Counted from the first letter of the stretch, positions 10,701 through 22,806 are shown. The stretch is 64,000 nt of DNA from Aristolochia californica (GCA_029961685.1 JARWKL010000008.1:2668501-2732500), one strand, 5' to 3'. Program-made: numbers and translations. The notes: a model not told the origin generated them from the letters alone.

Positions 10701-13700
10701 ACCATTACCTCGACCTCGTCTAGGTCCATCTTTACCTTTGCCTCTACTAATACTCCACAACCTCTCGAAGATTCTGCGAAACTAGAGGTATGAAGTGAAG
10801 AAGCATCGACCATCTTAACTCCTTTACCATCTCTGGATAGAACAATAGTTTCAGCACATATGATTCTGTTGAATGTTGTAGACAAGGTAGGTACATCAAT
10901 TGAAGCAAGTAATTGTGCTTTCATTCCATCAAATTCAGAACCTAGACCATCAAAAAATTTAGTCACCAGTAACTGGCTTTGCTGCTTTCTGTTTATTAGT
11001 AGTAAACAAATGATATACATTTATCTCTTGCCACACCCCTAGAAATTCATTATAATACTCTATCACAGGTCTGCTACCTCTTGAGACTGAAAAATAGGTA
11101 TATAACTCATACATTCGAGATAAGTTGCTCTTTTGTGCATGCAAGGATTCAGGGACATCCGTGTATCTTTTACAGTCTCACAATTCATAATTTGATTCTT
11201 CAATTTGGAATTAAAACTGTTTACCATCCAGGCCATAACTTGATAGTCTTCTGCCTGACAGTCATCATTCATAGGCAACAGGGGATCATTTATGATATAT
11301 TTTGATTTTTGCTTTGACCTTTAAATACATCTGTATTGATTTAAACCAGCTAAGATGGTTCTGCCCATTCAATTTTTCCTACTCAATTTTTCCGAAGTTA
11401 TCACAATGACATCTTTTCCATCAGAATTCCCTACCCTTGATGGAGTATATAGCTCACCGGAATCAGCCATAAGTATCACCCAATAGTTATAATCAAACCA
11501 ACAAAGAGTCAATCACCAGATAGGTGTGTAGGGTATGTGGGTCCCACTCTCAAAAAATTAAGGTTTTATGCACGCTTGCACAATAAACCAAATTCGTCCA
11601 ATCTCAACCAGAATATATGATTTCAATCACCAAATATCACAAATCAACCAAAAAATAGGGTTGATGTCACGTTACTAGTGGATGATATACACAAAACAGT
11701 GTTAGGAATTAGACGTCCTAATTACAAACTAACGAGAGTAATAATAATAAACGTAGAAGAAGGAAAAAACAAACACAAGAACAAACAAGATTTATATAGG
11801 TTCGCCTCAAGGTGAGACTACGTTCTGTCTTGCGCCGCTGCAGTAATCCACTATGAAGATGAAAACAGTTTACAAGAGAAATTGTACACGCTTACAGGTG
11901 TTTTTCTCTAACCTCTCTCGGGCCGCAACTCAAGATTCTTCTTGAATAATAAAACCCTAATAGCGGCTCCCCAAATATAAAGAGAAAACTAGGACAATTG
12001 GATTACAAGTGTGAAATCCCTAAACTGCCCTTAATGAAACAACAGTAATATATCGTGTCCGCCCCCGAACCCCCTAGGAAGGGGGCTCCCTGTCCCCTTT
12101 CCAACCCCCCCGACAACCTTACTGCGAAGGTCGATCCGCGTACTGACTCAGCATAAGGCGTTGATTAGGCTCCATAACTTAACAAAAAACCCATTATTGG
12201 GTTGCTCTCCAGCAGAATGGGGCTGTCCCAAGTCAGAAAATCCCTCTAGGACTCTATTTCAGCATTAGATTGCACTTAAATGCAGTAGAAGCCAACAACC
12301 CTAGTGTTTTGGCAGAAAAGAAGAAGAAAAAGACTCGTATTTGGGAACCAGTCACGCACAAACCTCAAAGAGTTCCTTTTCGTGTACTCATAGGCTTCAA
12401 AGAAGAAAGAAGGTGGAAGATGAAGGCTTGTAGCCAAGGTCTACGACTCTGATACCATGGAAAAAGGAGAAATATGAAGGTTGTAGAGAGACGAAGAGAA
12501 GAAAGGGAGAAAGAATGAGAGAAGAGAGTCTCTGAATTACTTTCTTGGGGGCCGTGCATGACCCCCCATCTTCTTTTATCTACTTAAGCGAGAGATAATT
12601 TCAAACGTGCCCCTACTTATATTTCACTTAAATCCTTATAACTCCCAAAATATATACTAAAATTACACCAAATTTGAACTATAGGAAGAACTAAACAGGC
12701 TAAACAATATAATGCCTACTCTAGAAATTACAGCTGAGGGGGTGTTAGTGCACGCGACAGTCAAGTGAAAGTGTAAGTGATTACACTGTCACTTGACCCG
12801 AACGCGTTAATGTGTGTACCGGAGGTTCATTCACTTGAATTTGCTCCTGAGTAAAGTGGGTGATTCAGGATTCCCACCAAAATCCTGGTTCATCCACTTT
12901 CCCTCGTGTCGACGCTCCCTCTTGCCCTCTCGCTCTAAAACTCTATCTTATGTTATTAATAAAATAAATAAATTTATTTATTAATTATATTAATAATTTT
13001 TATTACTGTATTAAATTAGTGATTTAAGAGTGGTAATTAAAATATTGTTAAAGTAAGCATTTGATCAAGTTTTTTTGTTTAATTATTCTATTTTTTATAA
13101 TTAGTTAAACTAATGAATTTTAATTTTGTGGAAATATATTATTAATTATACTACATAAATTTTTTTTACCTAAGACCGTTTGGTCTAGTGGTATTCTATT
13201 TACATTAGGTGCGTAAGGTCGAGAGTTCGAATCACGCCACGCCCCTCTAAAAAAAAAAAATTATACTACGTAAAAATCTATCTTATGCTATTAATGAAAT
13301 ATCTTATTTAATTAATTAGTATATTAATATATTTTATTACTACATTAAATTACTTATTAGGGTAGTAACCATGTTTGTTTAGGTTAATTATCTGTTTGGG
13401 TATATGATCTATTTAGGTATATTATAAAAAGTAACTTATTCTCTTGTTTATACTATATTTTTCATTTTGGGCACTAACGCAGGAAAGTGTTTTCCTGTAC
13501 TTTACATTTCCCACACTAACACCAACAAGTGATTCACTTTCACTTTCACTTACACTAGGTAAGTGCACGAACTCCCCCTAAATGTAAAATGAAGAAACTA
13601 CCCTTCAGCTGATTTTTCAACAAAATTAACATTAAAAAAATAGAACGCACTTGATGATTTTTTTTTAGATCATACTGTGTTGAAATGTTTATTCTTGACC

Positions 13701-15027
13701 AACATCTTTAAATACAAGATAAACCTTGCTTCTTTCATTATTTTCTATTTCTTCTTCTTCTCCTTCTTCTTTTATTTTTTAATATTTTGCGTTTGATAGA
13801 ATGTATGATTGGTATTCTTTTATTAATGTTTTTGTGCAGCCAATGAGTATGGTCCTTCCTGGTGTTGTGGGGTTCAAATTGTCAGCGAAATTGAAGAATG
13901 GTGTGACAGCAACAGATCTGGTTTTAACAATAACCCAAATGCTCCGGAAGCATGGGGTTGTTGGAAAGTTTGTTGAGTTCTACGGTGAATTTACTTACAC
14001 TACTTCTTTCATAAGTATAATTTTTAGGCGCTGACTGTTACTTCCAAGTTGGAGATGACATGGATTATGTTTCTCAATTTATGTATAATAGGTGAAGGCA
14101 TGAGTGAGTTATCTTTGGCTGACCGTGCTACAATTGCAAACATGTCTCCTGAATATGGAGCTACCATGGGTTTCTTCCCTGTGGACCATGTCACTTTACA
14201 GTACTTAAAGCTGACTGGCAGAAGTGATGAAACAGTGAGTCCTTGGTCGGAATGTTCAGTTTAATTAGGCACTTTTGAAGATCAAGTAATTAATTTCTCT
14301 ACATATAGGTGGCCATGATAGAGTCTTATCTACGGGCTAACAATATGTTTGTGGACTACAGCCAGGTAAGCTCTTTGTAACGGCACCATATGATTTGTCT
14401 AAATGGTCACCATATGATTTGTCTAAATGGTCAAGTTTATGTTAGCAGTAAAGTTTTTAAATATCTGATTGAAATTGTGTGCTCAACTTCAGCCTCAAAC
14501 CGAAAGGGTGTACTCATCATATCTTGAATTGAATCTTGAGGATGTGGAACCTTGTGTATCAGGGCCTAAGAGGTAAGCTTGGCTGTATTGAATATTATGT
14601 AGCCTTTTTTGTTAGCTAAACTAAACCTTTTTGAAATCATTTCATATTTTCCTGAAACTCCTAATTCTAACAGGCCTCACGACCGAGTTGTTTTGAAAGA
14701 AATGAAAGCAGACTGGCATTCTTGTTTGGATGCCAAAGTTGGATTCAAGGTAGGTTTTCTTTTTGAGAGAACAAGGTTGGTTTAATATAACTACCATTAA
14801 TAGATACATAGTATACATACATGCTCAACGGCTACTCACTTGATATATCTCTCGGTATGCCCCTTCTTGTTTGATATCTTAGTTCCGTCAATTGATAAAG
14901 AAAGGAATGAGTGGAAGTACGCCACAATATCCGTCTATTGTGTAAAGGGGCCCACATGACTACTATTGTGACTTGGGCGTGTGTGCTAGAGATCAGCGGT
15001 GCTCTAAGAGTGCCCTAAGGCTAGTGC

Positions 15028-15111
<84 letters not shown>

Positions 15112-17687
15112 ACACATATTTATTTACTTATCACATACACACACACACACACACATATACACATACATATAGACAGACAAATTGCATATGTAGCCATATT
15201 TTGTAATTTTTGTTTGAATGCATTCAGGCCAAATACATGTTTTGCGTACAATGAATCAATGGACCAATGATAAGTGTATGCTCATGTTTTGTTCAGGGAT
15301 TTGCTGTACCAAAGGAATCTCAAAATAAAGTTGTTGAATTTTCATTCCATGGAACACCTGCAAAGATCAAACATGGTGATGTTGTCATTGCAGCAATTAC
15401 TAGTTGTACAAATACATCAAACCCTAGTGTGATGCTTGGAGCTGCTCTAGTTGCAAAGAAAGCATGTGACCTGGGTCTGGAGGTGAATTATTTTTAATGT
15501 AACTGCAAAACTTGATTATGAAAGTAAAAAAATCTAACCCACTCACCAACCTCAGAAATTAAAAAAATAATCTTGTTCTTGCCTATTCTTCATTCATGTT
15601 AATTAAGTCATATATTGTCCTTCCGATACTTAACAGGTGAAACCATGGATTAAGACAAGCCTTGCTCCAGGTTCAGGAGTGGTTACCAAATATTTACAGA
15701 AGAGGTATTTTATATCAGTTGTACGAAGCTTTTTGTTGCCGAATTCCAGTTTTTCCATGGTGAGTTTCTGACCACATTTTTATTTTTAGTGGTCTTCAAC
15801 CCTACTTGAATCAATTAGGTTTCAACATTGTTGGGTATGGGTGCACCACTTGCATTGGGAATTCTGGAGACCTAGATGAATCAGTGGCTACAGCCATTTC
15901 TGAAAATGGTAATCTCCAACTTTAAACTTTCTTAAGGTTATGTGGTTTTGCTGTAAAATCTGTTCCAACAGTGCTATTCTGAATCTCTTAATACATTTTC
16001 CAGATATAGTTGCTGCAGCTGTATTATCTGGCAATAGGAATTTTGAGGGGCGAGTTCATCCACTAACTAGAGCAAATTACCTTGCTTCTCCTCCCCTTGT
16101 TGTTGCATATGCTCTTGCGGGCACTGTAAGTACTTAATGACTTAAAGATATATCCCAAGAGAATGGAAAAAAAGAAGCAATTAGCTGACACAATTATTAT
16201 GAGCTGTTTCCTTCTGTTTGAGTGACTAAGTGAATATTATCTTGTAGGTTGATATTGATTTTGAGACCGAACCATTAGGAACAGGAAAAGATGGGAAAGA
16301 GGTTTTCTTCAAGAATATTTGGCCTACAAGTGAAGAAATTGCAGCTGTAAGATACTCATGAATGAATTTATATTGTTCCTTCAAAGTTTAGAGAAGATCT
16401 TGGTTTTGGTTTTGGTTCTCTTAGAAAAATTTCCTTCTCAATGCCCAGGTTGTACAATCCAGCGTGCTTCCTGACATGTTTAAGGCTACATATGAAGCGA
16501 TAACAAAAGGAAATCCAATGTGGAACCAACTATCTGTGCCATCCAGCACTCTTTACGCATGGGATCCAAAATCAACTTATATACATGAGCCTCCCTATTT
16601 CAAGGACATGTCCATGGATCCCCCTGGCCCTCATGGTGTGAAAGATGCATATTGCCTTCTTAACTTTGGAGATAGCATTACTACCGATCACATCTCTCCT
16701 GCTGGGAGCATTCACAAAGACAGTCCTGCTGCGAAATACCTCATGGAACATGGTGTTGATAGGAGAGATTTCAACTCTTATGGAAGTCGTCGTGGTAATG
16801 ATGAGGTGATGGCTAGGGGAACTTTCGCAAATATCCGCCTGGTGAACAAGCTCTTGAAAGGAGAAACTGGGCCCAAAACAATCCACATTCCTACCGGCGA
16901 GAAACTCTCTGTGTTTGATGCTGCTATGGTAACATGATTTCTTTATATAATTTAATTATTTAGACAATTATAAAGTTCAAGGCCACCTCTTTTATTTGAT
17001 CGATAGTGCTCCAAACTAATGTCTTATTATTTACCAAAATAGAAGCTGATTGCTTTTTACTTCTGCTTTTTGAATTAAATTTGACAGAGATACAAGAGCC
17101 AGGGACAAGCTACCATCATCCTGGCTGGTGCGGAATATGGAAGTGGAAGCTCTCGTGATTGGGCTGCCAAGGGGCCAATGTTACTGGTATGTCTTCTAAC
17201 AATTTGGTATGGTCTATGATATAGGGTTATTTACCTGAACTTTTGATGATAATCAATCCTAATCATGGAACCCCAGGGTGTGAAGGCTGCGATAGCTAAG
17301 AGCTTTGAGCGAATTCACCGAAGTAATCTAGTGGGTATGGGAATAGTTCCACTATGCTTCAAGACTGGTGAAGATGCAGAGACTCTTGGGTTGACAGGCC
17401 ATGAGCGTTATTCTATTGACCTCCCAAGTAGTGTGGCTGAGATCAAACCTGGCCAGGATGTCACCGTGGTTACTGACAATGGAAAATCGTTCACATGCAC
17501 CCTCCGCTTTGACACTGAGGTAATAATGCAAATAGGTGCTGTAGCAATTTCTGTTTATATTCTGCATCAGATTGGGTTTTCCTCTCATGGCTAAGAGTGC
17601 AAGTGCTTGCAGGTGGAGCTGGCATATTTCAATCACGGTGGTATATTGCAGTATGTGATAAGAAATTTGATCAATCAAAGGAGCTAA
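4740..17687 (+). CDS. ACO1: Aconitate hydratase, cytosolic type, 20 exons
   Basis: Coding exons: 4740-4743, 4863-4967, 5075-5235, 5338-5430, 6465-6650, 6803-6964, 13840-13984, 14092-14234, 14309-14365, 14493-14572, 14674-14749, 15297-15482, 15637-15704, 15790-15908, 16004-16125, 16248-16346, 16449-16928, 17088-17186, 17277-17519, 17613-17687. They sum to 2703 nt, 900 aa, the usual size of the IRP1-like plant aconitases (about 898 aa). The enzyme interconverts citrate and isocitrate through a 4Fe-4S cluster; the cluster cysteines are visible as SCTN (Cys about 441) and CTTC (Cys about 507 and 510). Other signatures are [21 protein letters not shown] and [14 protein letters not shown]. There is no long N-terminal extension, unlike the roughly 990-aa mitochondrial forms, so a cytosolic role is inferred. 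The first coding exon holds only ATGG. Intron 6 is 6.9 kb because of a Copia insertion; the frame on both sides is intact, so the gene is probably functional if that intron is spliced. Confidence 0.97.
7067..7394 (-). repeat. 3' LTR of the Copia element
   Basis: 328 bp, TG...CA ends. It has the empty site (caattaaat) at the place where the other LTR carries the MITE, which fixes the MITE target. The polypurine tract abuts its inner edge on the minus strand. Confidence 0.9.
11700..12150 (-). repeat. Solo-LTR-like repeat inside the Copia element (family of 47669-48081)
   Basis: About 450 bp matching 47669-48081 in inverted orientation along nearly the full length. One end is TGTTAGGAATT on the plus strand, the other ends near GACTCA. 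Read on the minus strand it contains the order expected of an LTR: AT-rich TATA-like part, then a stretch resembling the R-U5 leader of plant LTRs (tagtctcacc...ataaatcttg). No internal region is attached and no clear 5-bp duplication was found, so it is a solo LTR or fragment that jumped into the untranslated leader of the Copia element. Confidence 0.65.
12445..12457 (-). other. Primer binding site (initiator tRNA-Met) of the Copia element
   Basis: The minus strand reads TGGTATCAGAGTC directly after the 5' LTR, complementary to the 3' end of plant initiator tRNA-Met with minor change. It sets the element's orientation. Confidence 0.85.
12738..13578. mobile_element. PIF/Harbinger-like MITE nested in the Copia LTR
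   Basis: 841 bp with imperfect terminal inverted repeats: GGGGGTGTTAGTGCAC at the left against the complement of GTGCACGAACTCCCCC at the right. It is flanked by TGA (12735-12737) and TAA (13579-13581); the sister LTR has a single TAA at this spot, so the target duplication is TAA with one later change, the 3-bp TWA duplication typical of PIF/Harbinger. AT-rich inside, no transposase. Other pieces of the family are at 2735-2900 and 3840-4335. Confidence 0.8.
13160..13258 (+). mobile_element. Very short tRNA-derived SINE nested in the MITE
   Basis: A body of about 100 bp carries an RNA polymerase III A box TGGTCTAGTGG (13181-13191) and B box GAGTTCGAATC (13223-13233), and ends in a run of A. 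It is flanked by a 16-bp target duplication, AATTATACTACATAAA (13144-13159) and AATTATACTACGTAAA (13259-13274), one mismatch. These are the hallmarks of a tRNA-derived SINE moved by LINE-type priming. A run of T lies between the left duplication and the tRNA-like head. Confidence 0.8.
15030..15109. repeat. (CA)n(TA)n compound microsatellite in aconitase intron 11
   Basis: About 21 CA units run directly into about 19 TA units; a further short (AC)n tract lies at about 15136-15155. A likely length-variable marker. Confidence 0.95.
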
Positions 17688-17867
17688 GGTTGTCACTTGT
17701 CACTTGTTTCATGTTCAACTGATCAGGATTGTTAAGAGTACATTGGTGTATGTGGGACACAAGAGTTCCATGGATACGAGCATAAAATTTCAATAAAGAA
17801 AGAGAGTGGAAAACATTTAGACGGGGAAAGTTTCGGTTGAAGGAAGTTAATCCTTTGTGCTCATTTA

Positions 17868-18232
17868 CGGTCTGTTTGGAACTCATAGATAATTAAGAAA
17901 ACACATAGGGGAGTTATTTTCTATTGTTTTGTAGTAGAGAATTATTGAGATAAAAGAAAATAAAAAATAATAATTCTCTTTTAGTTAATAATTTTTTTTT
18001 CACTGAATGATGAAATTTGGAAAGAAAAGAAAAGAAATTGATAACTTGTGAGAAAATTTTAATCATCAAAATTAAAAAATTTACTGTTTTTTTTATTTTT
18101 TATTTTTCACTGTATCCAAAAAAAAAACTATATTTCTCTTCTCTCTTTTATTTATCATTGTCATCCAAACAAGAGAAACAAATCTTTTTTCTTCTCTTCT
18201 TTTCTCTCATTTTATGTGTTTCAAATATAGCC
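17868..18232. mobile_element. MITE downstream of the aconitase gene
   Basis: 365 bp with imperfect inverted ends (CGGTCTGTTTGGAACTCATA against the complement of TATGTGTTTCAAATATAGCC), flanked on both sides by TTA (17865-17867 and 18233-18235), the PIF/Harbinger-type target. The inside is AT-rich and without coding capacity. Confidence 0.65.
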
Positions 18233-18235
18233 TTA

Positions 18236-20239
18236 GTGTCAGAGGGTGCCGTTAGTTAAAAGCTCCGCCTGATAATTTTACTATTTATGAGAGGGTTTGT
18301 CTGGTGGTATTTTGTTCCCCGGGTTATCCAAATGAATAAAGAAATTTTTTCTCGGTAGACTCTTGCCTAGAAAAGTAATTCTAATTTTTTTTCTTTAAAA
18401 ACAATATTATATATATATATAGTCTAATTTTAATAAGCAATAGTGTATGATTTTTAGTTTTAAATCAATCATTTATACTTCTGACGTGTACGTAATTTTT
18501 AGACGGGGATTCCCAGTTTTTCTGAATCTGGTTGATAATGTAAAGCTTGTTTTCTCCCTTTTCTCACGCCTAAATATCCGTCGCGGGTTGACCATCGGGT
18601 TGGAAAGCTATGGTTATTTAGTATCAATTTCTGAGTCGGTACTAAGGACAACGGTTGTGTGGCCAAGCGTTGTAACAAATTCTTATTTATCAAAAAAATT
18701 AACAGAAAAATATCCGAATTTTAAGTCATAGTACACCTTGTCTGAATATATAATTGGCTAAAACCACCATACCGCTATGGAACTGATTCTAGTTGAATCC
18801 ATCTGGCTCCAGGCCAATTGAGTTGCCAGATGACTGATACTAACAACTAAACAGCAATCACTTAAAAAAGTACCGAACTTGAGTAAAATTTCCCGCCCAG
18901 TGGTTTGGAGTCCGAACAAAAATAAGGTGAAAGAAATAAAGGAAACATTCCACTCGTATTTTCATGTGTTTTAATTCCACATCCAGTTCTCTGTTTTACA
19001 ACACGGCTACGGCCAACTCTCAACATCTTCTAGAGAAGCATTATTTTTTGTTCTTGTACCAATCTTACACTAGTTAGCAGATTATCAAAATTGAGGGCAA
19101 GTAAGCACCTGAAAATGCTAAAAGAATGCATTCTACACTTTGGCTACATTTTGAACAAAAAGCTTGCAGTAGCGCATTGACAATCACCTCACGGCCACAT
19201 AGGCACTAAAAGGGCTCACGTGAGCAGATGGATCGTCGTAGCCTGGAAGGCCTGCAAAGAAGAAATGCTTGGAATTTAATGTCCTTCACAGTTTAGCCAA
19301 AAAACACGTATAGCAGAAGTAACAAAAGATTCACTCACAATAAATTTTTTCTTTTCTTTTTTGTTTTGGTTTTAATGATGATATTTTATTTTAAGACGGC
19401 ACAATAACTATCTATTTTGGGAGATCGGTGTCTTACAAGCATTTTACCACCCAAACCAAAGAGAATGTAAGCTAACAATAGGAAAGAACTAGTTCATTCA
19501 AAGTAACAGTAGAGGTTAGCAATACGTCTGTGCTTCAACCAAATAGTGCCTTTGATTAGGGTAGCATAATGAATGGAAGGCAAACACAATTTTTGCTGGA
19601 GAAAGAAATAATAAATAAACATCAGCACATGGTTTGCAAAATGTACTGACCATTAAAATATGAAAATTATGACTGCTAATTAGCTGCCGTAATTTGTCAA
19701 ATCTTGCCTTCCGAAAAAATATTTGTCAAACCTCAGCCAACTATTCTATTGGTACCAATAATTCTAGAGTTATCTTTTTTAAATGAATAATGAAAGCCAC
19801 ATCATAAGACTCAACATAAACTGGGGGCTTTTGAATAGAAATCAGTGATTGCTTCCTCCCTGAACCTTTCTAAGAATCAAGTACATATCACCTGGCAATC
19901 CACAAACCAAGATAAAAGCAATTCAATACTCTACTGCTTGGACTACATTGGCAGACTACGCTTATGACAAAAGATGGTAAAACAATAGCAAAGTAAAATA
20001 TGGCACATTGCTAGTACAAAATATTTCAAACTAATACCAAGACTCTTGAAAGAGCAACTATGCCAGACTAGTACAAGTATTTCAAGGCGATTAACCCCCA
20101 CCCCCCTAATGCAAAAAGTTGAAAATCATTTCAGTCCTCCGGACTGAAGACAAGTTGTCACCCAACAGCTAAACTAATATCCGACATTACTCCAAAAGTA
20201 TAAACTACAATCTATGCTTCATACCTTGAATATAGCAGG
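18236..20239. other. Intergenic between aconitase and P4H, includes probable P4H 3'UTR
   Basis: No independent gene. On the minus strand, a donor-like AAG|GTATGA just after the P4H stop (about 20220) and an acceptor-like CTTTGCAG near 19253 could remove a 3'UTR intron, leaving a terminal exon that runs towards about 19000. The segment after that acceptor is open for 22 codons, but the P4H stop precedes it. Confidence 0.35.
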
Positions 20240-22806
20240 TCAAATTTTGTACTCATTGATATGCATCCACTTTGTGGAGGACCACTTATTGCCTTTAATT
20301 ACAGGACAACCACCTGGAAAATGAGAAAGACAATTAACATATAAATAGACCAACATTTAGTCCATAGACTGAACTACACCTATTAAAACTAACAAGACAT
20401 GCCAAAGATGAGTAATTGACAAAATAATAGCACTTTGAGAAAGAAAAATAGAGGGAATCACCATGCAAACTTGACGGATCTAAAGTAGCATCAGGCCTCA
20501 TGCTCCAGAAAAGTAAGGCATCTCCCATCATTGGCTTTACTGACAAGCCCTTCTTGGCACATTCGGATAACTCAGGAAATCCTGGTAAGGAACTGCTATT
20601 TACTTTGGCAGCAGGAAATACTGTCTCACCACCTTCTTCCACATCCGAGCTGGCATCAACAATTGAAAATGTATGAGTAAAAATAAAAGTGAAAATCAAG
20701 GTGGAGCACATGAAGCATTTTATGGAACATGGCAAGGACTTGTGCAGTTGAAAGGAGTAAAGCACATACAGATACATAAGAACAGTAGCGATCCGCTGAC
20801 CCCCATTTTTGGTATTGAACTCATCAAGGAAATAATCATAATGAGGTTCATATTTCTGTCCAACCTGATAGTGGAGAATTTGAAGCCCCTCCCCATGATC
20901 TGTAAAGCAACGACAATTAGAAAATATTTTAAAAAAAAGAAGAAAAAAACAGGGCAATGAAAGAGAGCTATTAATGTAAATAAAATAATAAGAGGCTATG
21001 TCAGCAGCACATTATAGAAAAAGAAAAGCTATATTACACCCAGTAAAAAAGTATGTCTTGCAGAATGTAATATTGGGAGAGAATGTGAAAAGAATGGCTC
21101 AATGAGTGCTCTTACAAAATGCATACCTGCAGGTATGAAGGTGAAATCTGCAATCCTTTTCTCTATAGCTCGGATGATTTTATCACGTCCTCTCCTAAGG
21201 AACGTGCCCGAACTTGTACGAACCCTGCAGGATAAAAAATTGGCTCACGATATTTCAGTTAGAAGCAGTTGGTTTTTAACAGAAATGGACATTAGAACAT
21301 GGAGAGATAAATGCAAACCTGCTGTCTTTACTTTGACCAGTTTTGCTATCAACAACTGTTGACTTTTCCATATGAGGCTTGGCAAGTTCAATAAGGTATT
21401 CACATTCATTCTTGGACTGCACAGAACATCCAAATCATTATCTGTTATATAACTAATAAATTTCCAAGATGGCACCAATGACAAGCATTCAAGAGCTTGA
21501 CTGATACAAAAAGTTACACAAACAAAGAAAAAGAGCAAGTACATTTGGTAGGAATACAAACTATCCTGCATTGCTAAAATAAAACAATCAGAGAATAAAA
21601 AGAACAACTCACAGAAGCATTTACAATTTTTTATTTTCCTAACTGCTGTATTGCAGTTAGAGATCAACATAGAAGGATCCTAGTAGAGAACACAGGCACT
21701 GATAGACCAGACAATTAGAACCTTCAAAATATGCGGGAGACATCACTTGCTAATTGTAAAGAGAAGCAAAACTGTTGACTCCCGTGATCTTGCTGGCACT
21801 GATTGAAAGCAGCCCTAAAAATCATAAATCTATACCCGAGCTGAAAAAGAACTACTAGCTGAATTTTTTCTTCCGTAATTCACAAAATTTAACAGTATCA
21901 CTCATCGTTTCAATTTTGGTACTTTACCAAAACGGCTTCCCAAAACTCTTTTTTTTCTTTTTTCATAAAAGCTCTAATTAGAGACAGGTACACGCTGTCA
22001 TTGTGCACTTCCATACTAAAACTTCAATTTCGAAAGTCAATTCGAGGTCAACTACACAATAATTTGGTGCAAGCCACTTTTCTAACCTGTTCCTTTGTGC
22101 ACATGACAGCAGACAAAGAGATTATACGTCTTAATATCACATCCTCAGCAGGTTGTTTTGATAGTCGGAGCGTTCCATTTTCATCAACAATTATTTGTAA
22201 ACTATTAGTAGAACACTTAATAACCACATTCAGAAGCATAAAGTGAACTAAAACGGAACATCAACATACCGATCCGAATAAAAAGAAGAAGCATAAAACC
22301 AACTTGACCACATCGACAACTCACATTGGCAGCTACAGATGTAAATGCACATGGATATCTCCTCATGCACGAAAAGCTAGTGATAATAATATAATGTCAG
22401 CAGCTCACCAGGAAATTGTGGAAAATAAACGCCCGCGGCTCCCAGGAAAGGACCTCTGTCCATCGCTCCCCGCTTTCTTCCCTTCCCTCACTCCTGCGAT
22501 AAAAAAATGAAGCGAAATTACAAACTACTACTACAAAATGTAAAAAAGAAACACTCAGCAACTAAAATTGACCTGAAATTTCATCAGATGCAAATCAACA
22601 TACTTCCTGTTACTGACATCCATAACGGTAGTGAGATCTACAGCCTTGGGAGAATCTCTGCTCGTGTTGACTGGAAGCGAAAGGATACCGAGAGCGAGAA
22701 GTATCAGCAGGACGAGCGAGAGCATGAGAAGCATTGACAAGATGAGCGTGAAAGAAGAGGCTCTCCGACCAAGGAGCATCCGCGAATGGCGGCCCGGTTT
22801 CGCCAT
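20240..22806 (-). CDS. Prolyl 4-hydroxylase, type II membrane protein, 7 exons
   Basis: Minus-strand exons: 22604-22806, 22409-22493, 21319-21416, 21127-21224, 20770-20899, 20462-20649, 20240-20313; total 876 nt, 291 aa, normal for plant P4Hs. The enzyme uses Fe(II), 2-oxoglutarate and O2 to make hydroxyproline in secretory proteins such as extensins and arabinogalactan proteins, in the ER/Golgi. The N-terminus is a short basic tail followed by a hydrophobic anchor (about residues 18-43, rich in L/I/V/M). The iron triad is visible: H181-x-D183 in EPHYDYF and H267 in LHGGCPV; K277 in GNKWSSTKW should bind 2-oxoglutarate. WTEVLSWEPRAF and CEYLIELAKPHM mark the family's N-terminal core. The start codon is the only ATG fitting the anchor. 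It faces the DNAJ gene head to head, 1.85 kb away. Confidence 0.95.

Larger units (their letters stand above)
7067..13622 (-). mobile_element. Degenerate Ty1/Copia LTR retrotransposon in aconitase intron 6
   Basis: The element lies antisense to the gene. LTR at 7067-7394 (328 bp) and its partner at 12458-13622 (interrupted by a MITE) both start TGRAAAAAGGAGAAATATG and end ACA. Minus-strand landmarks are in the right order: primer site TGGTATCAGAGTC beside the right LTR, and polypurine tract CTTGAGCGGAG beside the left LTR. The flanks ATATT and AAATT look like a 5-bp target duplication with one change. Minus-strand frames give gag (about 10655-11278), protease (near 10216-10557, motif LNSCA where DSGA is expected), integrase C-terminus (about 9238-9450), reverse transcriptase (about 7786-9100) and RNase H end (about 7413-7625, [10 protein letters not shown]). 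All are broken by stops and frameshifts, so the copy is dead. Confidence 0.93.
12458..13622 (-). repeat. 5' LTR of the Copia element, interrupted by a MITE
   Basis: Outer parts 12458-12737 and 13579-13622 match the 7067-7394 LTR in order; 12738-13578 is inserted DNA. The inner edge at 12458 is followed on the minus strand by the tRNA-Met primer site. Confidence 0.9.

Noticed and set aside
15030..15160. CRISPR-like or direct repeat array
   Set aside because: Only dinucleotide microsatellite, and the window is plant nuclear DNA.
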